Below are positions 1 through 8,579 of a stretch of 43,827 nt of DNA, piece after piece. Position 1 is the stretch's first letter, and each line of letters opens with the position of its first letter. This DNA comes from Myxococcales bacterium (GTDB taxonomy: Bacteria > Myxococcota_A > Polyangia > Nannocystales > Nannocystaceae), in the NCBI GenBank assembly GCA_020633315.1, contig JACKDV010000034.1, forward strand, positions 1-43,827, written 5' to 3'. The translations under genes were made by a program, and so were the position numbers. The notes beneath the pieces were generated by a model. The model did no database searches. It was given only the letters and a program-made list of their open reading frames with translations, and was not told the origin of the DNA.

Positions 1-188
1 CCGCGATCGTGCACGGCCACCAGATCCTCGGCCGCCACGGGGTGCTGCAGGCCCGGCGGCGGCTCCGAGGAGGCACCGACCAGGCCCAGCTCCTCGAAGT
101 CGCCCTCGTCGGCCATGCGGGCACAGCCCGCTGCGCTCAGGGCCAGGCCCCCCAAAGCCCCCAGGATCCACGATGGACGCACGACCAT
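1..188 (-). CDS. Lipoprotein of unknown function, 3' part cut off by the window edge
   Basis: Only the first 62 or so codons lie in the window. From the ATG at 188 the product begins with two basic residues and a short hydrophobic stretch ending in LSAAGC, a clear lipobox with Cys22 as the expected lipidation site. An acidic, Pro-rich segment follows and runs off the left edge. The start is supported by an extended -10-like TGCTATCGT at 207-199, ten bases upstream; a GTG at 200 is the in-frame alternative. It is divergent from the cyclophilin gene. The mature protein should be membrane-anchored; nothing visible indicates a function. Confidence 0.7.
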   Translation of the reverse strand, partial: MVVRPSWILGALGGLALSAAGCARMADEGDFEELGLVGASSEPPPGLQHPVAAEDLVAVHDR

Positions 189-198
189 GGCCGCTCGC

Positions 199-207
199 AC
201 GATAGCA
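199..207 (-). promoter_or_regulatory. Extended -10-like element TGCTATCGT
   Basis: TGC plus TATCGT lies ten bases before the ATG at 188. A transcript starting the usual 6-8 bases after a -10 box would have almost no leader. No TTGACA-like -35 is obvious. Confidence 0.4.
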
Positions 208-240
208 CCGCCCGGTCGGGGGCGCCCGCCGGGCCCCTGA

Positions 241-249
241 TGCTATGTT
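241..249 (+). promoter_or_regulatory. Extended -10-like element TGCTATGTT
   Basis: TGC plus TATGTT lies ten bases before the ATG at 260. It overlaps the alternative ATG at 245, which argues for 260 as the true start of the cyclophilin gene. Confidence 0.4.
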
Positions 250-259
250 TCGCCGCGCC

Positions 260-997
260 ATGCGAACCCGTGCGGTCCTCGTCACCCTCGTCCTCGGCTC
301 CGCCCTCGGCTGCTACCCCAAGACGGCCCCCACCCAGGGACAGGGCGAGCAGCCCCAGCAGCAGGTCGCGGCCCAGGCCGCGCCGCCCGCCCGCACCACG
401 CCGCACCCCGCCCTGCTCGATCCCTCCAAGGCCACCGAGCGGGCGCCGGCGGTCTACAAGGTGAAGCTCGAGACCACCAAGGGCGACGTCCTGCTCGAGC
501 TGCACCGCGACTGGGCCCCCAACGGCGCCGACCGCTTCTACAACATGGTGAAGATCGGCTACCTCGACGATGTGGCGTTCTTCCGGGCCATCGACGGCTT
601 CATGGTGCAGTTCGGCATGCACGGCGACCCCAAGGTGAGCGAGGCGTGGAAGGACGCCACCATCGAGGACGACCCGGTCAAGGAGTCCAACGCCCGCGGC
701 AACATCACCTTCGCCATGCGCGGGCCCAACACCCGCACCACCCAGCTGTTCATCAACACGGTGGACAACAACGGCAAGGGCGAGCGCCCGGTCAACCTCG
801 ACAAGATGAGCTTCGCGCCCTTCGGCAAGGTGCTCGAGGGCATGGAGGTGATCGACGCGCTCTACACCGGCTACGGCGAGGGCGCGCCGCGGGGCAAGGG
901 CCCCGACCAGGGCAAGATCACCGCCGAGGGCAACGCCTACCTGCGACGGGACTTCCCCGAGCTCGACTACATCGAGCGAGCCACGATCGTCGAGTGA
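260..997 (+). CDS. Cyclophilin-type peptidyl-prolyl cis-trans isomerase lipoprotein
   Basis: Predicted prolyl isomerase acting outside the cytoplasmic membrane. The product (245 aa from ATG 260) starts with a lipoprotein signal ending LGSALGC (Cys18), then a Gln/Ala/Pro-rich spacer, then a cyclophilin domain from about residue 67. Cyclophilin landmarks are present: FFRAIDGFMVQFG (the family's F-x-R-x-I-x-GFM-x-Q core), GPNTRTTQLFIN (matching GPNTNGSQFFI, with the active-site Gln) and FAPFGKVLEGMEVID. The ATG at 245 adds five residues but would lie inside a -10-like element, so 260 is preferred. It converges with the antiporter gene. The substrate cannot be told. Confidence 0.92.
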   Translation: MRTRAVLVTLVLGSALGCYPKTAPTQGQGEQPQQQVAAQAAPPARTTPHPALLDPSKATERAPAVYKVKLETTKGDVLLELHRDWAPNGADRFYNMVKIGYLDDVAFFRAIDGFMVQFGMHGDPKVSEAWKDATIEDDPVKESNARGNITFAMRGPNTRTTQLFINTVDNNGKGERPVNLDKMSFAPFGKVLEGMEVIDALYTGYGEGAPRGKGPDQGKITAEGNAYLRRDFPELDYIERATIVE

Positions 998-1119
998 GGG
1001 TCACTCGGCATCGAGCGCCCGGGCCACGGCTGCGGTGCTGATACCACCGTCCCTACGGGGCCCCTGCGGGCTCGCGCCGGGGCTCGACGAGGGCCTCGCA
1101 GGCCATCGCCGCGGTTCCG

Positions 1120-2793
1120 CTAGCCCAGCGAGTCGTCGGAGGCGGATGCCACCAGCTCCTCGCCGAGGATCGCGTCGAGGGTCTTGCGGAGCTCCTCGGG
1201 ATCGCCAGCCGCCTCGCTCAGCGCGGTCAGCCGCAGCACCACCTCGCGATCGAGCTGCTCGGCGATCTCCACGTCCACGATCTCGGCGTGCTCGGCCTCT
1301 CGCACCCCGTGGCGCTCCGCCTCGCTCAGCCGCCGCACCGTCTCGCTGAGCTGCTCGCCGATCTGATCGCTGCCCAGCGCCGCCTTGGCGTCGTGCTCGG
1401 CCCGGCGGGCGCGCGCCTCGTACCAGCTCCGCAGGCGCTTGGCGACGACCTCGTCGACCAGGTTCTCGCGGCACAGGGTATCGAGCTCCTCGAGGGCCCG
1501 CCGCGACATGATGCGGGTGGCCCGGGCGCGCTCGTAGGCGTCGTGCCGCACCTTGCCCTCGAGCAGCCCCAGGCGCGCGAGCAGGGGCCCCATGGTGAGC
1601 CCCTGCACGAACAGCGACAGGCCCACCACGCCGAACACCAGCGTGACCAGCAGGCCGCGTCCGGGGAACGAGGTGGGCAGGGTGAGGATGAGGACCATCG
1701 ACAGCGAGCCCCGCAGCCCGCCCCACACCAGCACGTGCGACCAGGCGGCGGGCAGCGGGGTGCTCAGGCGGTTGGAGATCGGCACCCCCACGTAGACCGC
1801 GATGGCCCGCGCCAGCGCGATGGCCACGAAGGCGATCACGATCGACAGGCCCTCGTGCCACAGCCGCCAGGGCTCGAGCTCGAGCCCCACCAGCAGGAAG
1901 ATGAACGAGTTGGCGAGGAAGGCGGCCAGCTCCCAGAAGTCCTCCACCGCGTTGCGGGTGGAGGCGCTCATGCCATAGCGGGCGCCGTAGGAGCCGGCCA
2001 CGATCCCGGCGAACACGGTGGAGAGCACCCCCGAGCAGTGGAGCTGCTCGGCGATGAGGAACGAGCCGTAGGCGAGCAGGGTGCTCAGGGTGGTCTCGAT
2101 GAGGTGGTCCTCGATCTGCCGCGTGAGCAGGGTGAAGGCGCCGCCCAGCGCCGCGCCGATGAGCGCCCCGCCCACCCCCATGCGCATGAAGGTCTCCAGG
2201 CCGAAGGACCACAGCGAGGCCTCCTCGGGCATCGCGGCGCCGTGCCCCGTGCTCAGGCCGTAGACCCCGGTGACGATCACGAAGAGCACCACCGCCACGC
2301 CGTCGTTGAGCAGCGACTCGCCCTCGACCACCAGGTACAGGCGCTTGCCCACCCCCAGCTGGCGGAACAGCGCGAGCACCGAGACGGGGTCGGTGGCCGC
2401 GATGACCACCGAGAACAGCCACGCCTCGCGCCAGCCGAAGCCCTCCACCAGGCCGGTGGCCCCCAGCGCGCCGTAGAGCAGGCCGGCGCAGGCGCACGAG
2501 GCCAGCACCACCCCCGGCACGGCCAGGGTGATGATCGGCACCGCGTTGCGCCGGAACTCCCTCACGTCGATGTGGAACGCGGCCTCGAACAGCAGCGCCG
2601 GCAGCAGCAGCAGCAGCAGCAGGTCGGCGTTGAGCTCCACGTCGTGCAGCACGTCGAGGTGCAGGCCCCCGAGCACCAGCCCCGCCACCACCAGGGCCAG
2701 GGTGTAGGGCAGCTTGAAGCGCCGAGCCCCCATGCCCACGAAGGCCGCGACCAGCAGCAGGATCAGGACCTGGACCTCGACGTGATGGATCAT
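1120..2793 (-). CDS. CPA1-family Na+/H+ antiporter (NhaP-like)
   Basis: Integral cytoplasmic-membrane protein of 557 aa with about 12 hydrophobic segments in the first 400 residues, fitting the cation:proton antiporter 1 family, which exchanges Na+ or K+ for protons. Family motifs: ATDPVSV at 133-139 and GESLLNDGVAVV from 158, with the Asn163-Asp164 pair that binds the ion in this family. A charged cytoplasmic tail of about 150 residues (410-557), rich in Arg, Glu and Ala, may be regulatory. The ATG at 2793 leads directly into the first membrane helix; an upstream ATG at 2839 adds only low-complexity residues. A hairpin at 2859-2884 separates it from the RND operon. Ion specificity is not predictable. 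Confidence 0.93.
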   Translation of the reverse strand: MIHHVEVQVLILLLVAAFVGMGARRFKLPYTLALVVAGLVLGGLHLDVLHDVELNADLLLLLLLPALLFEAAFHIDVREFRRNAVPIITLAVPGVVLASCACAGLLYGALGATGLVEGFGWREAWLFSVVIAATDPVSVLALFRQLGVGKRLYLVVEGESLLNDGVAVVLFVIVTGVYGLSTGHGAAMPEEASLWSFGLETFMRMGVGGALIGAALGGAFTLLTRQIEDHLIETTLSTLLAYGSFLIAEQLHCSGVLSTVFAGIVAGSYGARYGMSASTRNAVEDFWELAAFLANSFIFLLVGLELEPWRLWHEGLSIVIAFVAIALARAIAVYVGVPISNRLSTPLPAAWSHVLVWGGLRGSLSMVLILTLPTSFPGRGLLVTLVFGVVGLSLFVQGLTMGPLLARLGLLEGKVRHDAYERARATRIMSRRALEELDTLCRENLVDEVVAKRLRSWYEARARRAEHDAKAALGSDQIGEQLSETVRRLSEAERHGVREAEHAEIVDVEIAEQLDREVVLRLTALSEAAGDPEELRKTLDAILGEELVASASDDSLG

Positions 2794-2858
2794 GGCTCGT
2801 CCCGGCGCGCATCTTGGCCCAGCCCGGGAGCCACGTCACCCCGCCGGATCGAGGCGAT

Positions 2859-2884
2859 GCGGGCCCGGGGAGGCCCGGACCCGC
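2859..2884 (-). terminator. Hairpin after the RND pump gene
   Basis: Arms GCGGGcCCGGG (2859-2869) and CCCGGaCCCGC (2874-2884) pair with one mismatch around a GAGG loop. It lies 28 bases past the stop of the RND gene on the minus strand. No T-run follows, as is common in very GC-rich genomes. Confidence 0.45.
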
Positions 2885-2911
2885 ACGCCCAGCGCAAGCG
2901 GCGCAATCGCC

Positions 2912-5900
2912 CTACTCGCCCGCGGCGGCCGCTTGCTTGGCCGCCTTGCGCTCGCGACGACCCCGGAGGGTGAGGCGATCGATCCACACGTAGAACACCG
3001 GCACGACCACCAGGGTGAGCAGCGTGGAGGTGACCACCCCGCCGATCACCGCGATCGACATGGGGGCCCGGAACTCCGAGCCCTCGCCCTGGCCGATGGC
3101 GGTGGGCAGCATGCCGAGGATCATCGCGGCCGAGGTCATCAGGATCGGGCGAAGCCGGGTCCCGCCGGCCTCGAGCAGCGCATCGAGGATGCCCTTGCCC
3201 TGATCGCGGCGCTGGTTGGCGAAGTCCACCAGCAGGATCGCGTTCTTGGTGACCAGGCCCATCAGCAGGATGATGCCGATGAGCGCGGGCATGCCGATGG
3301 CGAAGCCGGTGAGGAACAGCCCCACCAGCGCGCCCACGATCGCCAGCGGCAGCGAGAGCATGATGGTCAGCGGGTGCAGGAACGACTCGAACTGCGCCGC
3401 GAGCACGAAGTAGATGAACAGGATCGACAGGCCCAGCGCGATGCCGAGGTTGGTGAAGGTCTCCTTCATGCGCTTGGCCTCGCCGGCCAGCTCGAAGCCG
3501 TAGCTCGGGTCGGGGACCAGCGCCGGCATGCGCTGCGTGATGTCGGCGACCACCTCGCCCAGCGAGCGCCCCACCACGTTGGCGGTGACGGTGATCTGCC
3601 GCTCGCGATCGAGGCGCTGGATGGTGGCAGGGGTGGTGCTCTGGTGGTGCCGGGTCACGTCGTCGAGCGCCACCAGCGAGCCGTTCTTGGCCGGCAGCGG
3701 CACCCCGCCCAGCTCCTCCCACGAGCCGCGGTCCTCGGGCCGTAGCTGCACCCGGATGTCGCACTCGTGCTCGCCCTCGCGGAACTGCCCCACCACCTCG
3801 CCCTCCACCGCCAGGCGCAGCGTGGAGGCGACGGTGGCGAAGGAGATCCCGAGGTCCGCCGCCCGCTCGCGGTCGACGAGCAGGCTCTGCTCGGGACGAC
3901 CGGGCTTGTAGGTGATGCCGGGGTCGCGCACGCCCTGGGTGGCGCGCACCATCTCGAAGGCCTCCTGGGCGAAGATCCCGAGCCGCTCGTAGTCGGGGCC
4001 GCGCAGCACCAGGGTGATCGGGGCCTCCTCCAGGCTCGACGAGGAGCCGCCCATGCCCGCCTCGCGCATGGTGAAGACCAGGCCGGGGATCTCCATGAGC
4101 CGCGGCCGCATGTCCTCCATGATCTGGGCCACCGAGCGCTCGCGCTGGGACTTGGGGGTGGTGAGCACGCGGATGCTGGAGAGATTGCCCACCCCGTCCT
4201 TGCCCACGGTGGTGGCGATGGTCACCACCTCGGGCAGCTCCTCGAACATCGCCTCCACCTGGGAGGTGACCCGGTCGGTCTCGGCCAGCGAGGTGCCGGC
4301 GGGGAGCTCGAGCTGCACGGTGAAGCTGCCCTGGTCGCCCCGCGAGTTGAACTCCTGCCCCATCAGCGAGGTGAGCCCGATGCTGCCCACGAAGGCCAGC
4401 AGCGCGCCCAGGGCCACGGTCTTGCGGTGGTGCAGCGACCAGCGCAGGGTGCCCACGTAGAGCCGGTCGAGCCCGTCGAGCAGCGCCACCATGGGCCCCA
4501 GGATCGGGTGCTTGCGCTGCCGCTCGTGGTGGTCGGGCTCGATGGCCTTGGTCACCCGCGCCGAGAGCATCGGGTCGAGGGTGAAGGAGACCAGCATCGA
4601 GACCAGCACCGCGGCGGAGACCGTGATGCCGAACTCCCGGAAGAACTTGCCGATGAGGCCGCCGGTGAAGGCCACGGGGCCGAACACCGCCACGATGGTG
4701 AAGGTGGTGGCCATCACGGCGAGCGCGATCTCGCCGGTGCCCCGGCGGGCCGCGGTCACCGGATCCTCGCCGCGCTCCATGTGGCGGAAGATGTTCTCGC
4801 GCACCACCACCGAGTCGTCGATGAGCAGGCCGATCGCCAGCGACAGCCCCATCATCGACATGATGTTGAGGGTGAAGCCGAACATCCACATCACGAAGAA
4901 GGTGGCGATGACCGAGACCGGCAGCGCGACCGCCGAGATCACGGTGGAGCGCCAGTCGAGCATGAACACGAAGATCACGAGGATCGCGAACAGGCCGCCC
5001 AGCAGCAGGGCCTCGTTGAGCTCGGCGAGGTTCTGGCGGATGAACACCGAGTTGTCGATGATCTTGACGATCGTCATCCCCTCGGGGAGCGCCCCCTCGA
5101 GCTCGGCGATCGCGGCCTCGACCCCGTCGACCACGGCCACGGTGTTGGCCCCGCCGCGCTTCTGCACGTCGAGGGTGATCGAGGGCACCCCGTCCACGCG
5201 GGTCAGGGTCCGCATCTCCACGATGGTGTCGAGCACCCGCCCCACGTCGGCCACGCGGATCTGCGTGCCGTGGGGGCCGGTCATCAGCACCACCTCCTCG
5301 AGCTCCTTGGGGTCGTGGATGCGGCTGACCGCCTTGAGCCCCACCTCGCGGGTGCCCGCGGTCAGGCGCCCCGCGGGCAGGTCGTAGCTCTCCCCGCGCA
5401 GGGCCTGCGCCACCTGGGTCAGCGGCAGCCCCAGCGACTCGATGGCCCGCCGCTCGAGCTCTACCCGGATCTCGCGCTCCGCCCCGCCGAGCACGTTGAC
5501 GGTGCCCACCCCGTCCACGCGCTCGAGGGCCGGCCGCACCACGTCGTCGATGAACAGCCGTGTCTCCATCGAGCTGCGGGTGGTCTTGACCGAGTAGGTC
5601 ACGACCGGCAGCGCCGACATGTCCACCCGCGTGATGGTGGGATCGAGCACGTCCTCGGGCAGCTGCCCCTGGATCCCCGCGATGCGATCGCGGACGTCGG
5701 CCGCGGCCTCGCCCGCGTCGACCTCGAGCTCGAACATCACCACCACCTGGCTGACGCCCTCACGGGAGTAGCTGCGGACCTCGTCCACCCCGTTGATGCT
5801 GGCGACGGCGTCCTCCACCCGGCGGGTCACCTCGGCCTCGATCTCCTCGGGGCCCGCGCCCGGGTAGGGCGTGGTGATGGTGACCACCGGGAACGAGACC

Positions 5901-6016
5901 TCGGGGAACAGGTCGACCCCCAGGCGCATCAGGCCCATCAGGCCCATCACGAGCACGGCGAGCGCGACCGTGGTCATGAAGACCGGGCGGTCGATCGAGA
6001 CGTCGGTCATCTTCAT
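2912..6016 (-). CDS. RND efflux transporter, HAE1/AcrB-like inner-membrane pump
   Basis: 1034 residues, the usual size of HAE1-type resistance-nodulation-division pumps, which expel drugs or other hydrophobic compounds using the proton gradient. Visible landmarks: the N-terminal cytoplasmic segment and first helix (SIDRPVFMTTVALAVLVMG), two large periplasmic loops, the helix-4 proton-relay region GLLIDDSVVVREN with paired Asp, and a matching second half (FLTGFAIGMPALIGIILLMGLVTKNAILLVDF). Its ATG overlaps the stop of the fusion-protein gene (6013-6016, ATGA), so the two are translationally coupled. No outer-membrane TolC-type gene is adjacent; the exit duct must be encoded elsewhere. Substrate unknown. 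Confidence 0.96.
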   Translation of the reverse strand: MKMTDVSIDRPVFMTTVALAVLVMGLMGLMRLGVDLFPEVSFPVVTITTPYPGAGPEEIEAEVTRRVEDAVASINGVDEVRSYSREGVSQVVVMFELEVDAGEAAADVRDRIAGIQGQLPEDVLDPTITRVDMSALPVVTYSVKTTRSSMETRLFIDDVVRPALERVDGVGTVNVLGGAEREIRVELERRAIESLGLPLTQVAQALRGESYDLPAGRLTAGTREVGLKAVSRIHDPKELEEVVLMTGPHGTQIRVADVGRVLDTIVEMRTLTRVDGVPSITLDVQKRGGANTVAVVDGVEAAIAELEGALPEGMTIVKIIDNSVFIRQNLAELNEALLLGGLFAILVIFVFMLDWRSTVISAVALPVSVIATFFVMWMFGFTLNIMSMMGLSLAIGLLIDDSVVVRENIFRHMERGEDPVTAARRGTGEIALAVMATTFTIVAVFGPVAFTGGLIGKFFREFGITVSAAVLVSMLVSFTLDPMLSARVTKAIEPDHHERQRKHPILGPMVALLDGLDRLYVGTLRWSLHHRKTVALGALLAFVGSIGLTSLMGQEFNSRGDQGSFTVQLELPAGTSLAETDRVTSQVEAMFEELPEVVTIATTVGKDGVGNLSSIRVLTTPKSQRERSVAQIMEDMRPRLMEIPGLVFTMREAGMGGSSSSLEEAPITLVLRGPDYERLGIFAQEAFEMVRATQGVRDPGITYKPGRPEQSLLVDRERAADLGISFATVASTLRLAVEGEVVGQFREGEHECDIRVQLRPEDRGSWEELGGVPLPAKNGSLVALDDVTRHHQSTTPATIQRLDRERQITVTANVVGRSLGEVVADITQRMPALVPDPSYGFELAGEAKRMKETFTNLGIALGLSILFIYFVLAAQFESFLHPLTIMLSLPLAIVGALVGLFLTGFAIGMPALIGIILLMGLVTKNAILLVDFANQRRDQGKGILDALLEAGGTRLRPILMTSAAMILGMLPTAIGQGEGSEFRAPMSIAVIGGVVTSTLLTLVVVPVFYVWIDRLTLRGRRERKAAKQAAAAGE

Positions 6017-7188
6017 GACGCGGGCTCCTCGTCGGCATCGGCCGCCACCACGGGCTGGCCGTCACGGAGCTCGGCCTGCCCCACCACCACCACCGGCTCG
6101 CCCTCGCCCAGCCCGCCGTGCACGGGCACCCACTGCTGCTCGCTCGAGCCGAGCTTGGCCCGGGCCAGCACCGCATGCCCGTCGCGCACCGTGAACAGAT
6201 CGGGCCCCTCGGGGGTGGCCACCACCGCCTCCGCCGGCACGGCGAGCACGCCCTCGGTCCGCTCCACCACCACCACCGCGTCGGCGAACTGGTTGGGCAG
6301 CAGGCGGTGCTCGGGGTTGGCCACCGAGACCTCGATGGTGGCGCGCCGGGTCGCCGGGTCGAGGCTGGGGCTCATCGTCTTGACGGTGCCGGTGAAGACC
6401 TCGTCGGGCCGGGCATCCACGCGGATCTCCACCGACTGGCCGATCTCCAGCCGGGCGAAGTCCCGCGCGGTCACGGCCCCCACCAGCTCGAGCTCGTCGA
6501 TGTCCTGGATCTCGAACGCGAGGGTGCCGAGGCCCACCTGGGTGCCCACGTGGATCTCGCGCTTGGTCACGGTGCCCGCCAGCGGGCTGAAGATGCGGCT
6601 GTCACCGAGGGAGTCGGCCGAGAGCCCCGCCGCGGCCTTGGCCCCTCGGTGCTGCGACTGGGCCGAGCGCAGCCCCGCGCGGGCCGTGTCGACCGAGCTC
6701 TGGCTGCGCTCGAGCTCCGCCTTGCTCGCCGCCCCGCGCCCGAACAGCTCGCGCACGCGCTCGAGCTCGCGCTCGGCGGTGGCCAGGTCGAGCTGCGCGC
6801 GGTCGAGCGCCGCCGCGGCGGCCGAGCGGTTGGCCTTGGCCTGGCTCGCGGCCAGCACCAGTGACTGGTGCTCGATCACCGCGAGCAGCTGCCCCTTCTC
6901 CACGTGATCGCCGATGGCGACGCTCACCTCCTCGATCCGGCCGGGGATCTCGGGGATCACGTCGACCCTTCGGACCGCGCGCAGCGTGCCGGTGAAGCTC
7001 ACCTTGGCCTCGATGGAGTGGCGGGCCAGCGGCTCCACCCGCACCCGCGGGGGCTCCACCTCCACCGGCTTCTCGGCCTCGCGCCGAGCCTCCACCGCCG
7101 ACTCGATGCGAGCGGCAAAGGTCACGCCCAGGCCGGCGAGCGAGCCCACCACCAGCGTGACGACCACGATCTTGGTCGAGCGACTCAT
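6013..7188 (-). CDS. RND efflux periplasmic adaptor (membrane fusion protein)
   Basis: 391-residue partner of the RND pump that joins it to an outer-membrane channel. The N terminus has one hydrophobic anchor (residues 6-25) without a lipobox Cys. A biotinyl-lipoyl-like half (IPGRIEEVSVAIGDHVEKGQLLAVIE) is followed by a coiled-coil hairpin rich in Ala, Glu and Arg, the second lipoyl half (SRIFSPLAGTVTKREIHVG), a beta-barrel domain and a membrane-proximal domain. ATG 7188 is preferred over the longer frame from 7311: AGGAGG at 7195-7200 sits at ideal spacing, and the start overlaps the stop of the TetR gene as ATGA (7185-7188). Confidence 0.95.
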   Translation of the reverse strand: MSRSTKIVVVTLVVGSLAGLGVTFAARIESAVEARREAEKPVEVEPPRVRVEPLARHSIEAKVSFTGTLRAVRRVDVIPEIPGRIEEVSVAIGDHVEKGQLLAVIEHQSLVLAASQAKANRSAAAAALDRAQLDLATAERELERVRELFGRGAASKAELERSQSSVDTARAGLRSAQSQHRGAKAAAGLSADSLGDSRIFSPLAGTVTKREIHVGTQVGLGTLAFEIQDIDELELVGAVTARDFARLEIGQSVEIRVDARPDEVFTGTVKTMSPSLDPATRRATIEVSVANPEHRLLPNQFADAVVVVERTEGVLAVPAEAVVATPEGPDLFTVRDGHAVLARAKLGSSEQQWVPVHGGLGEGEPVVVVGQAELRDGQPVVAADADEEPAS

Positions 7189-7802
7189 GTCGATCCTCCT
7201 CGGATCCCGTGTAGGAACAGCGAGACGATTCGCTGGGTGTGCGCCGCTGGATCGGCCTCGAGATCCTCGCCGAGCAGCATGCGGGCGAAGTCGGCAAACA
7301 TCGTGCCCCACAGCTGGAAGGCCAGCGTGCGGGCGCCGTAGGGGGCGAGCTCCTCGCCGCTCGCCGACTCCTCGATCCAGCGGGTGAGGCGATCGATGTA
7401 CGCCTCGAAGGCCTGGTGCTTCCAGCGGGCGAGCTCCTCGCTGGGCATCGCGGCGAGCTGCGCCTTCATGAAGAGCACGAAGGCGTCGGACTGCCGCAGG
7501 TGCTCGTCGAGGTGCCGGCGGATCATCAGCTCGAGGCGCTGGGCGAAGCTCAGCCCCGAGGGCACCGGCTCGTCGTAGATGCCGATGAACACCCGGAAGA
7601 GCCGCTCGAGCAGCGCGGCGAAGATCTCTTCCTTGCTCCCGAAGTAGTTGTAGAGCGAGGGCGCCGTGTAGCCGGCCGCGGTCGCGATGTCCTTGACCGT
7701 CACCGCGTGGTAGCCCTGCTGGGCGAAGGCCACCATGGCGCCGTCGAGGATGGCCTCGCGGGTGCGCATGACGACCTTGGCGTTCCTGGGGGAGCGAGCC
7801 AT
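7185..7802 (-). CDS. TetR-family transcriptional regulator of the RND operon
   Basis: 205 residues, typical for TetR repressors. The N-terminal helix-turn-helix is clear (AILDGAMVAFAQQGYHAVTV, then KDIATAAGYTAPSLYNYFGSKEEIFAALL). The C-terminal helical domain, which would bind an inducer, is divergent as usual. It is the first gene of a regulator - adaptor - pump operon with 4-base overlaps, so it very probably represses its own operon and responds to a compound the pump exports. A longer frame reaching 8210 exists, but the ATG at 7802 matches family length and sits just downstream of a good promoter. Confidence 0.93.
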   Translation of the reverse strand: MARSPRNAKVVMRTREAILDGAMVAFAQQGYHAVTVKDIATAAGYTAPSLYNYFGSKEEIFAALLERLFRVFIGIYDEPVPSGLSFAQRLELMIRRHLDEHLRQSDAFVLFMKAQLAAMPSEELARWKHQAFEAYIDRLTRWIEESASGEELAPYGARTLAFQLWGTMFADFARMLLGEDLEADPAAHTQRIVSLFLHGIRGGST

Positions 7803-7825
7803 CCGAGCCGAGGCCTGAAGCGTGG

Positions 7826-7848
7826 ATTCGATTATCTGAACGACGAAT
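7826..7848 (-). promoter_or_regulatory. Possible TetR operator (ATTCG-N13-CGAAT)
   Basis: An inverted repeat with 5-base arms, ATTCG at 7826-7830 and CGAAT at 7844-7848, spans the -10 element of the operon promoter. Position fits autorepression, but the arms are short and the 13-base spacer is long for a TetR site. Confidence 0.25.
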
Positions 7849-7858
7849 AAAGTTTCAA
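7831..7858 (-). promoter_or_regulatory. Sigma-70-like promoter of the TetR-RND operon
   Basis: On the minus strand TTGAAA (7858-7853) and GATAAT (7836-7831) are separated by 16 bases. Each hexamer matches the consensus at five of six positions. The segment is conspicuously AT-rich for this window. Expected transcription start is near 7824, about 20 bases before the TetR ATG. Confidence 0.7.
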
Positions 7859-7871
7859 GAACCCACGATAT

Positions 7872-7899
7872 TTGCCTCGAAACGCCGTCCAAGAGGCAA
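7872..7899 (-). terminator. Hairpin between the 7960-8508 gene and the TetR operon
   Basis: TTGCCTC (7872-7878) and GAGGCAA (7893-7899) form perfect 7-base arms around a 14-base loop. It lies downstream of the 7960-8508 gene and upstream of the TetR promoter, so it may end the former transcript; an operator role is also possible. Confidence 0.35.
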
Positions 7900-7959
7900 T
7901 CAAGCCCATGCGCAATGCACACGGGCCGAGGTCGCGCTCTTGGCGGCGGAGGCGCGAGC

Positions 7960-8508
7960 TCAGGTGCCGAACTTGCGACCCCGGATCCGCACCCGCTTGA
8001 GCCCCGCCTTGAGGCGCTTGTAGGCCGCCTCAAGCTCGGCGCTCTGGGCCTCGTCGCTGGGATCGAGCACGATCGACAGGGCCGCGAACGAGTCGTTGGC
8101 CTCGCGATAGAGCTTGTCCCAGTCCTCCTTGGTGATCCGCTTGCGAGCGCGGACCACCGCGTCGACGCGGTCCATGGCGTAGGTGAAGCTGGCCCGAGCC
8201 GTGTCGGCATCGAGCTCGCCGGAGCCGTAGGGGATGGTCGGGGGCGGCACCTCGGAGGCGAGCAGCTCCTCGTGGCTGACCTCGCCGTCGGGCCCGTCGG
8301 GCGACAGCATCAGGCCCCGCGCAGCCCGGGCCACCCGATCGCGCTGCTGCTGGGCCTCCGCGTCGACGCCCTCGCTGTCGGCCTCGGCGTCGGCGATCAC
8401 GTCCTCGACCGCCTCACCGGCCTCGCTCCCCGAGAACAGGAGCACCAACGCATAGCCCACCAGGGCGATGGTGCCGACGATGCCGAGGGCGCGGAGCAAG
8501 CGAGACAT
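7960..8508 (-). CDS. Small membrane-anchored protein of unknown function
   Basis: 182 residues from ATG 8508. One N-terminal hydrophobic helix (about residues 7-25) anchors an acidic, then basic, mostly helical domain outside or inside the membrane. The C-terminal half (TKEDWDKLYREANDSFAALS... to the RIRGRKFGT end) looks like a helical domain rich in charged residues. I recognise no family. The frame is open to 8694, but the added residues are Arg/Pro-rich low complexity, typical of read-through in GC-rich DNA. A TACACT on the minus strand at 8571-8566 could be its -10 box with a leader of about 50 bases. Confidence 0.7.
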   Translation of the reverse strand: MSRLLRALGIVGTIALVGYALVLLFSGSEAGEAVEDVIADAEADSEGVDAEAQQQRDRVARAARGLMLSPDGPDGEVSHEELLASEVPPPTIPYGSGELDADTARASFTYAMDRVDAVVRARKRITKEDWDKLYREANDSFAALSIVLDPSDEAQSAELEAAYKRLKAGLKRVRIRGRKFGT

Positions 8509-8579
8509 GGGAGGTCGTGGGGCCCAACGAGTGGCGCAAGATGCGCTTTCGGCCCGGCTCGCTGCGAGTGTAGGATCCG

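Noticed and set aside
3767..6907. A 1046-codon open frame on the plus strand opposite the RND pump genes
   Set aside because: Composition is His/Gly/Arg/Glu-rich without domains; it is the antisense of two clear genes, as expected in GC-rich DNA.
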